From Hamiltosporidium tvaerminnensis (lineage: Eukaryota; Microsporidia; Dubosqiidae), in contig JAKIMF020000005.1 of the NCBI GenBank assembly GCA_022605425.2, positions 1,274,501 through 1,338,500 of the forward strand: a DNA stretch of 64,000 nucleotides, in the 5' to 3' direction. This document shows, piece by piece, positions 1 to 11,687 of this stretch. Within the stretch, counting starts at the first letter, position 1. Each line of letters opens with the position of its first letter. The position numbers and the translations under genes were made by a program. Below the pieces are notes generated by a model. It was given only the letters and a program-made list of their open reading frames with translations, did no database searches and was not told where the DNA came from.

Positions 1-200
1 TTCTTATAAAATCTATAAATGTTTTCCTTTATATTTTCTGGTATTTCATCACATAAAAGTTTCACTTCACAATTCGTAAATATTACATTTATTGAAGAAA
101 TCTCATAAATGAAATCTTCGGGAATATTTAATTCTATTGTGATAGAATCTTCATTTCTTTCGAATTTATGATTTTCGAGTAGTTTTTCATAGTTGAACAT
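1..200 (-). CDS. CHY zinc-finger protein, left copy, 5' part only
   Basis: This is the first 66 codons of a second copy of the CHY zinc-finger gene at 32908-34023, running off the left window edge. The start codon is the CAT at 198-200, with the same CCC-type motif just upstream. The visible part encodes only the N-terminal region, before any zinc-binding cysteine. One synonymous change (ATT for ATC, Ile) separates it from the right copy in the bases I compared. Whether the rest is intact cannot be seen. Confidence 0.85.
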   Translation of the reverse strand, partial: MFNYEKLLENHKFERNEDSITIELNIPEDFIYEISSINVIFTNCEVKLLCDEIPENIKENIYRFYK

Positions 201-1507
201 TGGAAGGGATTTTTTTATGGATGTTTATACAAAATACATTTAAGAACATTTTAGAGTCAGCATATTAATAAAACAAAAAATTTCTTAAATATTCTGTTTA
301 TTTAAGTGACTCAGAAATTCTTTTTAAATTTGTAAAAAAAATATAATTAAGAAAATCTTACAAACTGATAATCTAAGCATAGAAATACATTTATATATTT
401 CCAATGTTACAATCTAAATCAATCATTTTTTATTTTCATAAAGAAAAAAATAAAATCAATTTTAACAAATACTGGTTTTTAATCTCATAAATTATGATAC
501 CACATCCGTATTGCCATTTGATAAAATAATACAGTCTAAAACTCTGTTTTATATACTAAATAACAAAAACTGAAGGCTGAAGAAAGATTTAAACATGATT
601 TAGAAATCTAAAAATAAGATTTTTCTCAAACTATTTTTATACGACTACATAAAAAATAGTTGATATTTTATAATATATTAGTATCTGGTTTATATTTATT
701 TTCAGATATCCTTGCTTCCTTGGATTTTATTTTTCCAAGAAATCAAATATTCTAAATATTATATTTGAAAGACTTACCAAGCACAATTTAGATTGTATTT
801 GAATAGAATTCATATTAAATAGTATTATAACGATAATATAAAAGTTTATGATCAATTTTTCTTTCAAAAAAATTACTAGAAATATAGAAACAAAGTATGT
901 GATATATCTTTCATATAAGTAAAAAATATTTTAATGACCAAAATTTAACTTTCGATATAAAAAATTTGAATTAATATATATCTATCGTTCCAAGTTCTAC
1001 TATGAAAATCCTTGAATATTTCATGTTAAGAGAATGTATAAACTATTCTATATTTTATTTTTTTTAAAAAAGATATATTTCTATTCTCATGAAATAAAAA
1101 CGGATTGTGTTAAAAATTCCTAAAAAGGAATTTAAGAAGTTATTAAAATTGATATTATAAGTTGAAAAATAGCCATTTTAATTCATTCAAGATACAGATG
1201 TATCAGTATATTTTATTGAATTTCTAACTATTATAGATAATAGTTTAAGATATTATTGTAGCTATTTAATTCTATATATTACAGTTTCATTTAGTGATTA
1301 GAATTATAGAAATTAATATTTTATTTCATTTTAAAACAACTATCAAAAATATTTATTAAAATCGATAAACCAATACTAATTTAATTGAAAAGGTTTAAGA
1401 ATAAATACTGATAACTCAAAGCCATAATATTTCTTAATATGATATTAAACTCATTAAATGAAATGCTATTATTATAAATTTAATAAGTTTAAATAAAATA
1501 TTAATTA
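201..1507. other. Intergenic DNA of the left arm, no gene seen
   Basis: This AT-rich spacer lies between the divergent CHY and otubain genes. It matches 31601-32907 in reverse orientation along its whole length. I see no reading frame, RNA gene or repeat in it. Its near-identity to the other arm reflects the duplication and is not evidence of selection. Confidence 0.7.
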
Positions 1508-1522
1508 TAAGATTAAATCAAA

Positions 1523-2260
1523 GGTGGAGGGAGGATAACCACATAAAAAACTTTCTGCTTGGCAATGAGTGTGTGAAACTGGTGTGAGATCATTGTTTGG
1601 ATTTTTGGTGGGAATACAACCACACTACATCTTCGGTTGTTCCATGGGAGTTGTTATGAGGAGGAGAGGTCTAAGAAATGGTGAAACTTTTTCTACGAAT
1701 TTATTTGTAGTTTTTTATGTAACCAGATTGCAGACCGCAGCTGAACATGTAGGTAATCGCCATGTAAAAGCATGGAAACCTAGCCTTGCTCACTCGGGTT
1801 AGAAGACTTAGCGCCTGGGAGATATAAAAATAAAACCCATTAAAAGCCGGGAGAGCTAAGTAGCAGGTTATACCTGTTGGTATGACATTGCACTGTCTAG
1901 GTGGACCCCATGTAAATCTCTGAAATATATCTTAGCTAGAAGTTTATTGGGTTCAGAAAGTGTAGAGTAAGTGGGAATGCTGCATAGTCTTGGGGGAGCC
2001 CAGGGTGGGCTTCGGCCTTCGATCACACTCCATGCAACGGACATTAACGAACTCCGGGCAACTGCCTCGCCTATTAATTAGGTTCTACACACCTGGTAGA
2101 TGAAAGGCTTTGGGACGTAGGTATCGCAGGGGTTACCGATGGAGTGTTGGGGTAGCAGTCATTTATGTTAAACCTAGAACTGCGTTAATGTCATGAAAAC
2201 AAATATAACACTTGCCACTATTGTAAAAAGATGTGATATTTTTAAATAAAGTTCGGTTAA
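1523..2260 (+). mobile_element. Family A retroelement, copy 1 (complete, about 738 bp)
   Basis: A complete copy of a dispersed element that begins GGTGGAGGGAGGATAACC and ends near TTTTAAATAAAGTTCGGT. A 15-bp direct repeat, TAAGATTAAATCAAA, flanks it at 1508-1522 and 2261-2275. The right arm holds the empty site with a single copy of that 15-mer near 31587-31601, so this is a real insertion made after the duplication. There are no terminal inverted repeats and no convincing protein. Target duplications of this length suggest target-primed reverse transcription, meaning a SINE-like or LINE-derived non-autonomous element. The GC-rich middle (about 1985-2060) has a GGCTTCGGCC hairpin. The partner that mobilises it is unknown. 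Confidence 0.9.
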
Positions 2261-2275
2261 TAAGATTAAATCAAA

Positions 2276-2678
2276 AAACTAGGAAAACAATGAATTGATG
2301 AATCTATAATTTGAAAAACGCCTAAGTATTCAACAAAAAAAACAATAAGCTGTGAAATATCAAAATAATTTATTACGAAATACTTTTCGTTGCAGTGATT
2401 GAACATTCATAAATATAAAATATAATTTTTAAATAAATATCTTTCTGAATCTATTTTTAAGAATCTTAAATTGATTTTCTCCTTTAATGTCACAAAATAA
2501 TCAAAAAAATTTCTCTTTTAATGGTTTACATTCGTTTCGAAATTAACAAAAATAAATCTCTTTCTCTAATATAAATCTCTCTGATATAAATCTCTCTAAT
2601 ATAAAAGTTTATAAATAATTTTATTTAAAATTTCATTTAATTATGAAAATATAAATCTCTAAACAAATATTTGGAATA
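2276..2678. other. Spacer upstream of otubain copy 1
   Basis: AT-rich DNA with a small degenerate repeat of ATATAAATCTCT around 2552-2605. It is matched in reverse by 31183-31586. I see no gene here. Confidence 0.6.
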
Positions 2679-2683
2679 TCCCT
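2679..2683 (+). promoter_or_regulatory. CCC start-proximal motif of otubain copy 1
   Basis: TCCCT lies 4 nt before the ATG at 2687. The same motif precedes most genes in this window and resembles the CCC-like upstream signal described in microsporidia. Confidence 0.55.
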
Positions 2684-2686
2684 TAA

Positions 2687-3352
2687 ATGTCAGAAAAACC
2701 TGTAAGTAAACTTCTTAAGTTATCAGATCATCCGGTTTCTGAAAATATAAAATTTAAAGAAGTTTTTGAAATGATTTTAGAGAAATATGAATATTATAGA
2801 GAATCGAAGAAAGATGGAAACTGTTTTTATATAAGTTTTATTTACAAATTATTAGAAATTTCAAAAACAATATCAAATGATATTTTTTTAAATTTTATGA
2901 AATCATTGGAAGAATGCAATGAAACTATAAAATCTACTGGAATTGATGAAATTTCTTTTATTGATTTTTATGAAAGATTTATAGAGATTTTAAAAGATTC
3001 AAGAAATAACAATTTTGATTTTGAAAATATCGATCAAACAGATTTCAATGAAATTATTGCTTATTTTAAAATTTTAATATCTTCTATTCTAAGGACAAAT
3101 AAAGAAATTTATCAGCCATTCATGTTAGATACGACAGTGGATAATTACTGTAAAAGACATGTAGAAGTATTTTATGTTGAAACAAGTCATATTGAAATTG
3201 AAGCTTTGGTTAAGGAATTACCAATTTCAATTGAAATTATAAATATTGAGGGAACAAAACAATTTTTTACTCATAGATTTGGTAATAATGAATTTAAAAT
3301 TTCAATTTTATTTACTCCTGGACATTTCGAAACGATTTATGAAAAGAAATGA
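2687..3352 (+). CDS. Otubain-like (OTUB, peptidase C65) deubiquitinase, left copy
   Basis: A predicted cysteine protease that removes ubiquitin from proteins, acting in cytosol or nucleus. The 221-residue product has the otubain core. DGNCFY at residues 43-48 gives the catalytic Asp43 and Cys46. A block around 160-185 (VETSHIEIEALVKEL) resembles the OTUB1 region that follows the ubiquitin-binding helices. The C-terminal PGHFETIY supplies the catalytic His213. It is shorter than human OTUB1 (271 residues) and lacks most of the N-terminal extension. The ATG follows a TCCCT motif directly. The gene converges on CCT1. It differs from the right copy at three residues (Leu/Val, Thr/Ile and Thr/Pro), and none of these is a catalytic residue. 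Family assignment is firm; substrate and linkage preference are unknown. Confidence 0.85.
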   Translation: MSEKPVSKLLKLSDHPVSENIKFKEVFEMILEKYEYYRESKKDGNCFYISFIYKLLEISKTISNDIFLNFMKSLEECNETIKSTGIDEISFIDFYERFIEILKDSRNNNFDFENIDQTDFNEIIAYFKILISSILRTNKEIYQPFMLDTTVDNYCKRHVEVFYVETSHIEIEALVKELPISIEIINIEGTKQFFTHRFGNNEFKISILFTPGHFETIYEKK

Positions 3353-3460
3353 AATTTAATTTTTTTTTACTGAAATTTATTTCTTAAAAATAAAAAAAGC
3401 ATAAAATTATTTAAAATGTGAAAAAGATTTTAACCAAAATTTTAGTAAATAAAGAAATCA

Positions 3461-4349
3461 TTTACTTATTTAATAAAATTCTGGGTTAAAATATTTTTAC
3501 CATTTTTATATGTTTTTTTCTACCTCTTTAACCACTTTTGTCTCTTCTTCCAAATCCGACTCTTTATTTATGTTATTGGTCGGTTCCTCTAAAGTGGTTC
3601 CTCCTTGTGAAATAAAGGGTGCTTTATTTTTTGGTTTAAAATTTTTTGCACCATCTTCCTCTCTCTTCTCTTCTTTTAAAGGGGGTGTTGGTTCCTCATG
3701 CATCTCTGATCTCATAATAACACCCATTGAGGTTCTCTCCCAGCTCTCTTCGGCATTTAGTCCTGACTCAATTCCTCTTCACGATCAAAGAAAATTGTTT
3801 CGACTGTCTTCTTAAGTACTATAGACTGAATGTATGCCTCTACATTCATGGGTATTTCTAGTCTTTTAAAATGAGATTTATGGTATTTTGTCACAATACC
3901 GTCCCAGGTCATCACATAAGGGATTATCTCAACACTACACTTATAAATAAGACCCAAATCATTGGCTAGCAGGTCATACTTCCTAAGTTTTTCAGTTTCA
4001 ACTATTTGAAGTGAATCTTGGAAAGTGATTCCTACTTCAATGAGTGTTATCTTATTCTTCTTCTTATCTAAAATAAATATGTTGGGTCTGTTATTCCGAA
4101 TTTTAACATCAGTTTTTATTCTGGTGTCCACTCTTATCTCTGCATACTCATTATCAAGAATTTCTTGAACTGAGTGACTCCTAATTCGTTTTGAAGGCTT
4201 AAACTTATATCTATTTAGAAGAAGTAGGTGTAGGCATCTAACCACTTCATTATGTCGTCTAGTGTAATCATGGCCTAGCATTTTTTCATATCTAGTTGCT
4301 AGATGATCTACAGTCTTACCAGACTTCCCGCAAAGTTGACACATACCAT
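3461..4349 (-). mobile_element. LINE-R retrotransposon 3' fragment, copy 1 (5'-truncated)
   Basis: A 5'-truncated non-LTR retrotransposon. The 9-bp AAGAAATCA repeat flanks it (3452-3460 and 4350-4358), and the right arm lacks it. The reading frame (3757-4349) encodes a CCHC-type zinc knuckle followed by a restriction-enzyme-like endonuclease core (RPN...D...IEVG), as in R2/CRE-type LINEs. Two key positions have changed relative to the copy at 27193: the RPD aspartate is now Asn, and the last knuckle cysteine is Tyr. The first Met lies in target DNA, so no native start exists. The 3' end carries the family signature TTAACCCAGAATTTTATT. It is a dead insertion. Confidence 0.85.
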
Positions 4350-4358
4350 AAGAAATCA

Positions 4359-4622
4359 TAAAATTATATTTTTAGTAAATCTTTTTTTAATTCGCGATTG
4401 TTTTAAATAAAGAAATCATAAAATTTTTTTTTAGTAAATCTTATTTAATTCAGAATTTATAAGTAAAAGAGGCATAAAATTATTTTATTGAAGAAATCTT
4501 TTTTAATTCGGAATTTTAAAGTTAAAAGAGACATAAAATTATTTTATTTAAAAAATATTTTTTAATTCAGAATTTTAAAGATTAAAAAAAGCATAAAATT
4601 ATTTTATTGAAGAATTCTTTTT
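4359..4622. repeat. Degenerate tandem repeat between otubain and CCT1, left arm
   Basis: Four to five imperfect units of about 65 bp, built on AGAGGCATAAAATTATTTTATT and AATTCAGAATTTTAAAG-like blocks, follow the CCT1 stop codon. The reverse counterpart is 30139-30420. These sit at the 3' ends of two convergent genes and may hold their transcript ends. No gene is seen. Confidence 0.6.
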
Positions 4623-6308
4623 TTAACATTCAGTTCTTTCTCTTTTCTTTTCTTTATTCAAAATGACAATGCTATCGACATTAATCATGTTACAAACAGC
4701 CTCTGTAGCAATGCTTAGAACTTTAATTTTAAGACTACTTGGTTCGATTATTCCATTTTCAATATTATTTTGAATTTTTCCAGTTAAACAATCAAAGCCA
4801 AAATATTTATTGCTTTGTTCTTGTTTATTTCCTTTCTGAATATCAGAATCATTTTTATTTTTGACTGAATTTTGCATTTTACTGACCATTTTACTAAGAA
4901 TTTCTGTACTGTTCAATCCACTGTTGCTTATAAGAGTTTTAGGAATTACAAGTAAAGCTTCTGCAAATCTATGAATTGGTAAAAATTCTTTGGTCGAAAT
5001 TGCAGAACTGAAATCTTGTAGGAATAAAGAAAGAGCCAACTCAGTAGCACCTCCACCTGCTACTATTCTATCTCTTTTTGTTAAGGATTTGACAGAATGT
5101 AAGGAATCGAGTAAATTTCTATGAATCTCTTCAAGAACAGCTTCATTTGGTCCTCTCAACAAATATGAAATCATTATATTATTAATCGGTTCAACAACCA
5201 TTAATTCATTTTCTCCGGCTGAAATTTGTTTAACAGAATTGACTGTCGTAGGAAGAATTGTAAAATTGTTAAAATCATCAGAATTTATATTTTGATTTGC
5301 TTCAGAATCACCTATACCGATTATATCCGTATAGATTGGAGACTTTGTTAATCTTGATAAAACTTTTAAATCCTCAATTCTTACTCTACGAACGAACATA
5401 ACTTCGTGTTCTCTAAACAATGTAATTCCAATATCATCGATTCCTTTACTCGAAAATATTATATCGACACCTGTCTTAATAAGTGTCATTACTTTGTTCT
5501 TTAATTGTGAAATTTCTTTCATTCTTATAGATTCCAACTCATCAGGATTTTCAATTACAATGTGAGTTGTAAGAGGAAGTTTGGTTTTCTTTAAATTGAA
5601 ATCAATTAGAATTATTTTTTTATTTCCTGAATTTTGAGAAAACTTATTTAAATTATAAATAGGAGTCACATTAATTGCATATCCTTGTAACAAATTAGAA
5701 TCGTTTATTCCTTTGCCTTCTTTTTTAAGAATTGGTATTTCCTCGACTTCATAATTTTCTAAAGTTTTTGATGCTTTTGCTATTAAAGGAATGAAATATT
5801 CTGCAGCTGAATTTATAAGTTTGGAAGAAATAGTTGTTCTTATAAGATTATTGAGTTGAGAAGATTGAAGTGGTAATTCAAGCTTTTGTTTAATAAATCT
5901 GATAGATTCTTTCAAAGCCATACGATATCCATTTATTATAACTCGAGGTGAAACATTTAAGGAAAGTAAATTCACAGCTTTTGAATAGAGAGATGTAGCA
6001 AGAAGTGTCACTGAAGTTGTTCCATCTCCAATTTCTTTATCCTGTTGATTCGAAATGTTAGAAAGAAATTGACTGATTATATCGAAATCGTTACCGTTGG
6101 TAGTATTTGTTAAAATTGTTGCGCCATCATTTGTAATTAAAATATTATTAGAAGGATCGATGCACATCTTATCCAATCCCAGTGGTCCAAAGGAAGTACG
6201 AAGAATGTTCGAAGTATTTGTACAAGCATTATTAAACTTTTCCGTTACTGAATTCCCTACCAAAACTTTACCATCAATGAACAAATTGTGTTGAGAAATA
6301 TCAGTCAT
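4623..6308 (-). CDS. CCT1: T-complex protein 1 subunit alpha (CCT1), left copy
   Basis: The alpha subunit of the eight-subunit cytosolic chaperonin CCT/TRiC, which folds actin, tubulin and other proteins with ATP. The 561-residue product shows group II chaperonin hallmarks: GPLGLDKM and NDGATIL near residues 38-62, GDGTTS near 95, and GGGATELAL near 418. The alpha assignment rests on GYRMALKESIRFI, LRGPNEAVLEEIHRNLLDSL and the C-terminal SLKIKVLSIATEAVCNM, which match alpha subunits best by eye. I chose the ATG at 6308, which matches the right copy and follows a CCC motif. An upstream in-frame ATG at 6407 would add 33 residues that the right arm cannot encode. It differs from the right copy at three residues. 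Confidence 0.9.
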   Translation of the reverse strand: MTDISQHNLFIDGKVLVGNSVTEKFNNACTNTSNILRTSFGPLGLDKMCIDPSNNILITNDGATILTNTTNGNDFDIISQFLSNISNQQDKEIGDGTTSVTLLATSLYSKAVNLLSLNVSPRVIINGYRMALKESIRFIKQKLELPLQSSQLNNLIRTTISSKLINSAAEYFIPLIAKASKTLENYEVEEIPILKKEGKGINDSNLLQGYAINVTPIYNLNKFSQNSGNKKIILIDFNLKKTKLPLTTHIVIENPDELESIRMKEISQLKNKVMTLIKTGVDIIFSSKGIDDIGITLFREHEVMFVRRVRIEDLKVLSRLTKSPIYTDIIGIGDSEANQNINSDDFNNFTILPTTVNSVKQISAGENELMVVEPINNIMISYLLRGPNEAVLEEIHRNLLDSLHSVKSLTKRDRIVAGGGATELALSLFLQDFSSAISTKEFLPIHRFAEALLVIPKTLISNSGLNSTEILSKMVSKMQNSVKNKNDSDIQKGNKQEQSNKYFGFDCLTGKIQNNIENGIIEPSSLKIKVLSIATEAVCNMINVDSIVILNKEKKRERTEC

Positions 6309-6319
6309 TTTTAAATGAA

Positions 6320-6324
6320 AGGGT
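6320..6324 (-). promoter_or_regulatory. CCC start-proximal motif of CCT1 left copy
   Basis: On the minus strand ACCCT lies 11 nt before the CCT1 ATG. It supports the start at 6308 over the upstream Met at 6407. Confidence 0.5.
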
Positions 6325-6440
6325 TTAATAAAATATTTTATTTGGAAATTTTTAAAGAAAAAAGGAAAAAATATTTTAATATTTAAGAAATGTGTGTAAA
6401 GGAACAAAAAAAATATTTTGAAATATTTTAGAAATATTGT

Positions 6441-9400
6441 TTTCTTATTAATAGGAAAGGCCTATTTACGATATCACTTGAATAGATTTCTTTAAGTGTG
6501 TTTATTTTAAATTTGAAAGAAAAATTCAATTCAAGGTCAAATGCTACTAAAGACAAATTTATAATTTAAATATTATTAAGAAACCCATTTATAAATTATT
6601 AATTTATATTTTTATATAAAAATATACTGATTACGGGATGTTTTGAAAATAATTTTCGTTTTTGTTTATTAAATTCATAATCACAAAAACCTGATTAATC
6701 GAAAATGTGGAATAAATATTTGAATAAAAATATAACATAAAAAAAGCATCGAAATATAATACTTAGACCATGAATAATTCTTATTCTTTATATGTGTTCT
6801 CATTATATGTGTTTGCAAGATTTCAAATAGGAGTTAATAATTCGATTGAATACGTCAACAGTATTTCTTAATATAATTAATACCTTCACATGATTATTTG
6901 GTTTGACCTTAGTTCTTATTTCATAAGTCGAAAGTTACGTTTTGTTTACAACTATAATTTTTTTTGTCGTTAAACAGATATCTTTTTAAAACAGCCTTGA
7001 TTTTGGTATTTTGCTTACTAGGGTCATTTTAATATAAAATGCAAAAGTCTGCCTTGTTTTTATAGCTGGTAATCGAAATTATATATTTTAAGATGCTGCT
7101 TTTTCTATTTATGAAAAAATCTGGTTCTAAAAAAATATAAGTTACGAATGATCATATAGTATTGGCATTGTATATTATAATTCTGGCTAGTTAAAATACA
7201 GAGTCGTTAGATAAAAACGGAACTATTTTGAGTTTGAGACCCAAACTTTAAAATCATATAAATTTAGTTTGAACCAATATTTTTGTGCTTCAACTAGACA
7301 TCATAACCAAAAAAAATATTTTTCGATTATAAATCCAAACTTAATTGGTGAAGCATCATAAAATGTTTCTTTTTCACATTTCCATACAAACCTATAATCC
7401 ATCTATACAATAATTCCATCTTCACATTAAATCAAAATATCATTATTTGGATTTATTCTTAACTAACATTATTTTAGATATTCTCAATAAAAAAGTGCAA
7501 TTATTTTTTAACGTGTATATTGGGTTTTAGTCGCTAGCAGAAATTTACTTTTTTCTGTCCTCACCGGCCACATTTATAAAAGAAATAAAAAACGTTATAG
7601 GATGGTTTAATGGTAAACTGGCAAAATCTATGATTTTCAAAATATTTACAGAACTACGGGATTATTTTGTGAAATAATAAGATTATACAGAATGATTCAT
7701 TTTCTGTGCATTGGGTGTTTAAAAAGCCATGTCTCAGCAGAAACAATAGGCGGCAGGTCAAAGATATGGTAGAATATAAAAATTACTTTAGAAAGTAAAA
7801 AATTCATCTGCGTTATTTTATCATTTATATAATTCAGTAATGTCCCTACGACGCAGACAACTCACCTAAAAATGTTTAATTGGATAAAACACTAAAATAC
7901 ACTAATAATAGTGCTCAAATTAAGATATGTCTCTTTCTACTGTTCATACAACTTACACAACCAATAATAGTGATTAGAACTGAATATAAAACAACTAAAA
8001 GCATTTTATTGGTCAAAAAAATATTTGCAATAAAATTCATAAATTTTCTTCTAAATTGTATTATATATCTTAAATACATAATAAATTTGTTTTTTCCCTT
8101 TCCCTAAAGATTTATTTTTGTAAAAAAATTAATTCGATTTGTTCTGATTTCTTTTCTAAAAATTTACAGTTAAATTAAAATCTGTAGACTAAGATTGATA
8201 CCTCCCTATCATTCTTCTGTTTAATATACTTATATTCTCAATAATAATTGCATATAACAATCATTGCTTGAATGGTTTCGTGAAACTAACTTTATACCTG
8301 ATTAAATTAATAGATTTTTAATAAAAATGCTATAATTTATACAATAAATGTTGTATCCATAACTCGATTTATTAATAACTTGGTAAAAAAATAATGCTAA
8401 CTTGAGCTATGCGATCCTGACAGTAATTGATAAATTTATAGGTCTCAAAAAGAATTTTGAATTCAAGAATTGGAGGAAAAACTTTATTTAGCGGTCCGAA
8501 AACATTTTACTACAACATAAGAAGCTCGGAATTGTCTGTAAGTATTTGGCTAATGCAAAGGAATGAGAATAATTCAATTCCCACATAGATCGAATAAAAC
8601 TAAGTTTTTATCAAAAAAAATGAGATCCTGATTTTATTGTAACGAATCGCGTTTTTACCTTAGCATATTATCATTTTGGAAAAGGCTTTTATCAAACAAA
8701 AATACAAACAAGACATTATTATTACATTTTGGGCTGTTATTTGGCTATCCTTGATCTTCTTGGTTGTATTATTTTACCTCAGATTAAAAAATGAAGTTAT
8801 ATTATTCAAAAAAATATCTTACAGAAGTATCAAGAGTAGAATCAATTATAATTAAAAAGTTTGATTTTATTTATTTATTTTTTGTTTTTTACTTTTCATC
8901 TCATGTTGTATTTTATATTTTTTGTTATTTAAATTAGTTATCAGCAAGAAATTAATATACATCTCTTACTTTTATTTTTTTTCGTTTTTTGATAAATTAA
9001 AATATTGGAAAAAATAAGATAATACAAAAAAGAAACATAGAATACATTCAATTGACATTAACGCAAAATAAATAGTCCTTACTATTGCTTATACAAATTT
9101 TTTCTAAATTTCTGCTCTGTTTATGCAATCTTTTTCTAAAAATTTTTCGGAATTTATGAGACAATGAGAAACCATGGCAATAGCTTACATTGATGTTTTT
9201 TGTGATGTTTTTCGGGCTTGATCTTGCTTTAAATGCCACAAGACACCTTATAGTAATTACCGGATAAAATAGTAAGCTATGGATACGGCAATACTTAAAT
9301 TAACAAAAAGCATATCGCCAAAAAACACTGTTTTTTTTAGAAAAATGAAACACTGCACAAGAATATTTTTTTTCGACAGAAAAGACGGAATGAATAAAAA

Positions 9401-10209
9401 CAGGTTGGAAGTGAATAGACCAAATATTAAAGCCTAGCTGAAGCTCTGAAAAATTTTGAATATATAAAAGAAGAAGAGAAATATGCAGTTAAAAGAGCCT
9501 AAATTTTTATTGAGAAATGTCTAAAGACGACTAAAAATTTAATGTGAAAGACAAAGAATCATAATATCAACGAACGTGGCGAGGGTATGAAATTCTTTTT
9601 GGCAATATTAGGAAATAATGTCTCGGTTTATGAAAATTACGAGATAATCTACTCTTCTGATTTTGAATTTAAAAAGGTTTGTTTCTACGGGCTTAATAGC
9701 TAGTTATTATATAAAGCGTGATTCTATATAATATGCGAATTAAATATTTGTAAAAAAAATTATTGGATAAAATGTTTTAAGTAAATGGCTTGGATTTCTC
9801 GTATGATGTTACACTATCAATAACCATAAAAAATTTTTTTCGAAACATGGAAAAATTCTAACTTATAGTCTGTAAAGTCATTTTGCAGTTTTTAACAATT
9901 TTATCAATTCTAACATCATTTATATGCGGTTTATTTATTATATATTTTACTGTTTTCAGTAATTTTTTTAAATAACTTCTGATAGTTAATACAATTTCTA
10001 CCTTTTTTTGATTTAAATTCTTAATGCGTATTTTTACATCAGAAAGAACTTGAAATATTTTTTAGTAGCTAAATTAAGGAGACGCAACCTACAACCTAAG
10101 GTAGATCTGGATCGTGGGAATATTATATTCAGTCGTCAAAATTTTATCCTGACCAATAAAATTTTTTTGGTAGAGTAAATGTTTTTTTAAAAAAAAGATA
10201 AATATATCA
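6441..10209. other. Long AT-rich stretch with no recognisable gene
   Basis: About 3.8 kb in which only short chance frames occur. No RNA gene, clear repeat or intact element was found. A few less AT-rich islets (around 7560-7620, 8455-8590 and 9555-9690) look like remains of something older, but I could not assign them by reading frame or by resemblance to other parts of the window. Most likely decayed transposons. Confidence 0.5.
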
Positions 10210-11630
10210 ACAATTATGAATAATTTTACAAAGAAAATTAGTTGGGTTGCAATATTTTAATAACCATAACCACCATTTTTTTTATTATTTTATACTAAAA
10301 AAACAAAATGAAATAACAAAAAATCTGTGGTATAATAAATTTAAATTAGATTTATGTGGTGAGATTTTCTCCAATAATTTGATTAAATTGAGAGTTAAAT
10401 TCAACGAAAACATTATTGGAAACAATTTCAAGTGTTTATATATTAACTTATAACTGTAAAAGTTTTTTGTGTATTTCATTTTAGAGGATGTTTGTTCACA
10501 TAATTATGAAGTTCCGAAAGTAGAAAAACCCCTAGGGCAAATTTATGAACGTTATTGGATTATTTGGCTGGAGACTCTTAAAATTAGATATTAATATCGT
10601 AATCCCATCAGACACCCCCTGAAAACGAATCTGCCTCATTGTTTAGAGGAATTTTCTTTAAAAAATTTCTATTTTTTCCAACGAAGGGAAATCATTAATT
10701 AGGGTTTTATAAAAAAAATTTACTATTTTTTCTAATCAAAAGGCTTCTGGATATTTTAGGTAGAAAAGTTCCAAAAAAAAGTTTAAAATTTGAGTGCAAA
10801 AATGAAATAAATTCAAAAACGATTTTTTTTTATTTTCTTTCGAAACAGTTGTTTGAATTACCACCACCGTTTTTTTTGTCTATGTTGTCCCTGTAAATTT
10901 TCATAATAGTAAAAATATTTACTTCTTAAAACGTTTTATATGTCTTTTCTTGTCACACCATCTTTTGATGTTTTTGTAGGTTGTTTAGCTATTTCCTATT
11001 TAAAAAAGGCTAATTATTTGCCCTTTCTCCTTTTTTTCACAACTAATTTGCTTTGGTATAGTAAGTATTGAATTCAAATTGAAGATAATCCGTAGAACAT
11101 ATAAAGATACATCGAACTAAACACCATGTTTGCTTAATGATTACCATACATTAGAAAATCTTTTTATAGTTGTTTGTCATCTTTTTTTGATTCCTATCTT
11201 CTAAAAAATTCTTGCACAAATATAGAAATCAAGTAAGAAAATATAAAAAAATGAGGAAAAAAGAATCTAAAAAGAAGATAGGCGGAAAAATAAAAACTTA
11301 AAATATAAATTTTTACCTTGTTCGAAAGTTTTATTTTTCGTCATCATTTTTTTTTAAAATCTTCCTTATAAATGAAGGAGACCGATGGAATTGTGAAAAT
11401 TAATTTGAATATTTTTCTATAAAAATATTGTTGGAATGCATTTTTATTTTTTTAAACATATGTATGAAACTTTTAGCATTTCATCAAAAATGTTATTAAT
11501 AAACTTTGAAGAAATACTTTTCATCATGTTAGTATAAAATCTAAGGAGTTCTTAGCCTACTAGACTTTTGAAAATCAATGTAGCTTTCGGCCTAAAATGT
11601 TTGGCAACTCTTAGTTTTAGTAACGCTTAT
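10210..11630 (+). repeat. Ancient dispersed repeat, longer copy
   Basis: Three blocks here align in the same order and orientation with 20100-20650. They are about 10370-10470 (CCAATAATTT...AAAACATTATTGG region), 10475-10610 (TTTTAGAGGATG..., AGTTCCGAAAGTAGAAA) and 11420-11615 (TATGTATGAAACTTTTAG..., AAGAAATACTTTT, TATAAAATC). About 800 bp in the middle is missing from the shorter copy. No protein or terminal structure is evident. The similarity is moderate and seen by eye only. Confidence 0.5.
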
Positions 11631-11687
11631 AGTTTATTTACATATATTATATGAAATCAATTTTTAGGTTATAATTAAATATAGCAT

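Larger units (their letters stand above)
1..6440. repeat. Left arm of a large inverted duplication
   Basis: This arm is the near-perfect reverse complement of about 27140-33107. Base 1 pairs with 33107, the otubain start at 2687 pairs with 31174, and the CCT1 start at 6308 pairs with 28453. The pairing sum steps from 33108 to 33861 to 34761, and the steps are explained by two insertions present only here (753 bp at 1523-2275 and about 900 bp at 3461-4358). Homology fades near 6440-6460. The outer end is cut by the window, so the true arm is longer. Divergence looks like about 1 percent by eye. Confidence 0.95.

Noticed and set aside
1569-1802. About 70-77-codon frames in family A copies (also 35182-35415 and 55161-55370)
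   Set aside because: They start with GTG or at no conserved site, and the frame shifts between copies by small indels, so protein sequence is not conserved. Family A is probably non-coding.
3510-3815. 101-codon plus-strand frame
   Set aside because: Antisense to the 3' part of LINE-R copy 1.
6309-6407. 33-residue N-terminal extension of the left CCT1 copy
   Set aside because: The right copy cannot encode it, the CCC motif lies between the two Mets, and CCT1 proteins begin close to the inner Met.
10247-10479. Overlapping 64-68-codon frames on both strands
   Set aside because: Low-complexity AT-rich frames inside an old repeat, with no Met context or conserved motif.
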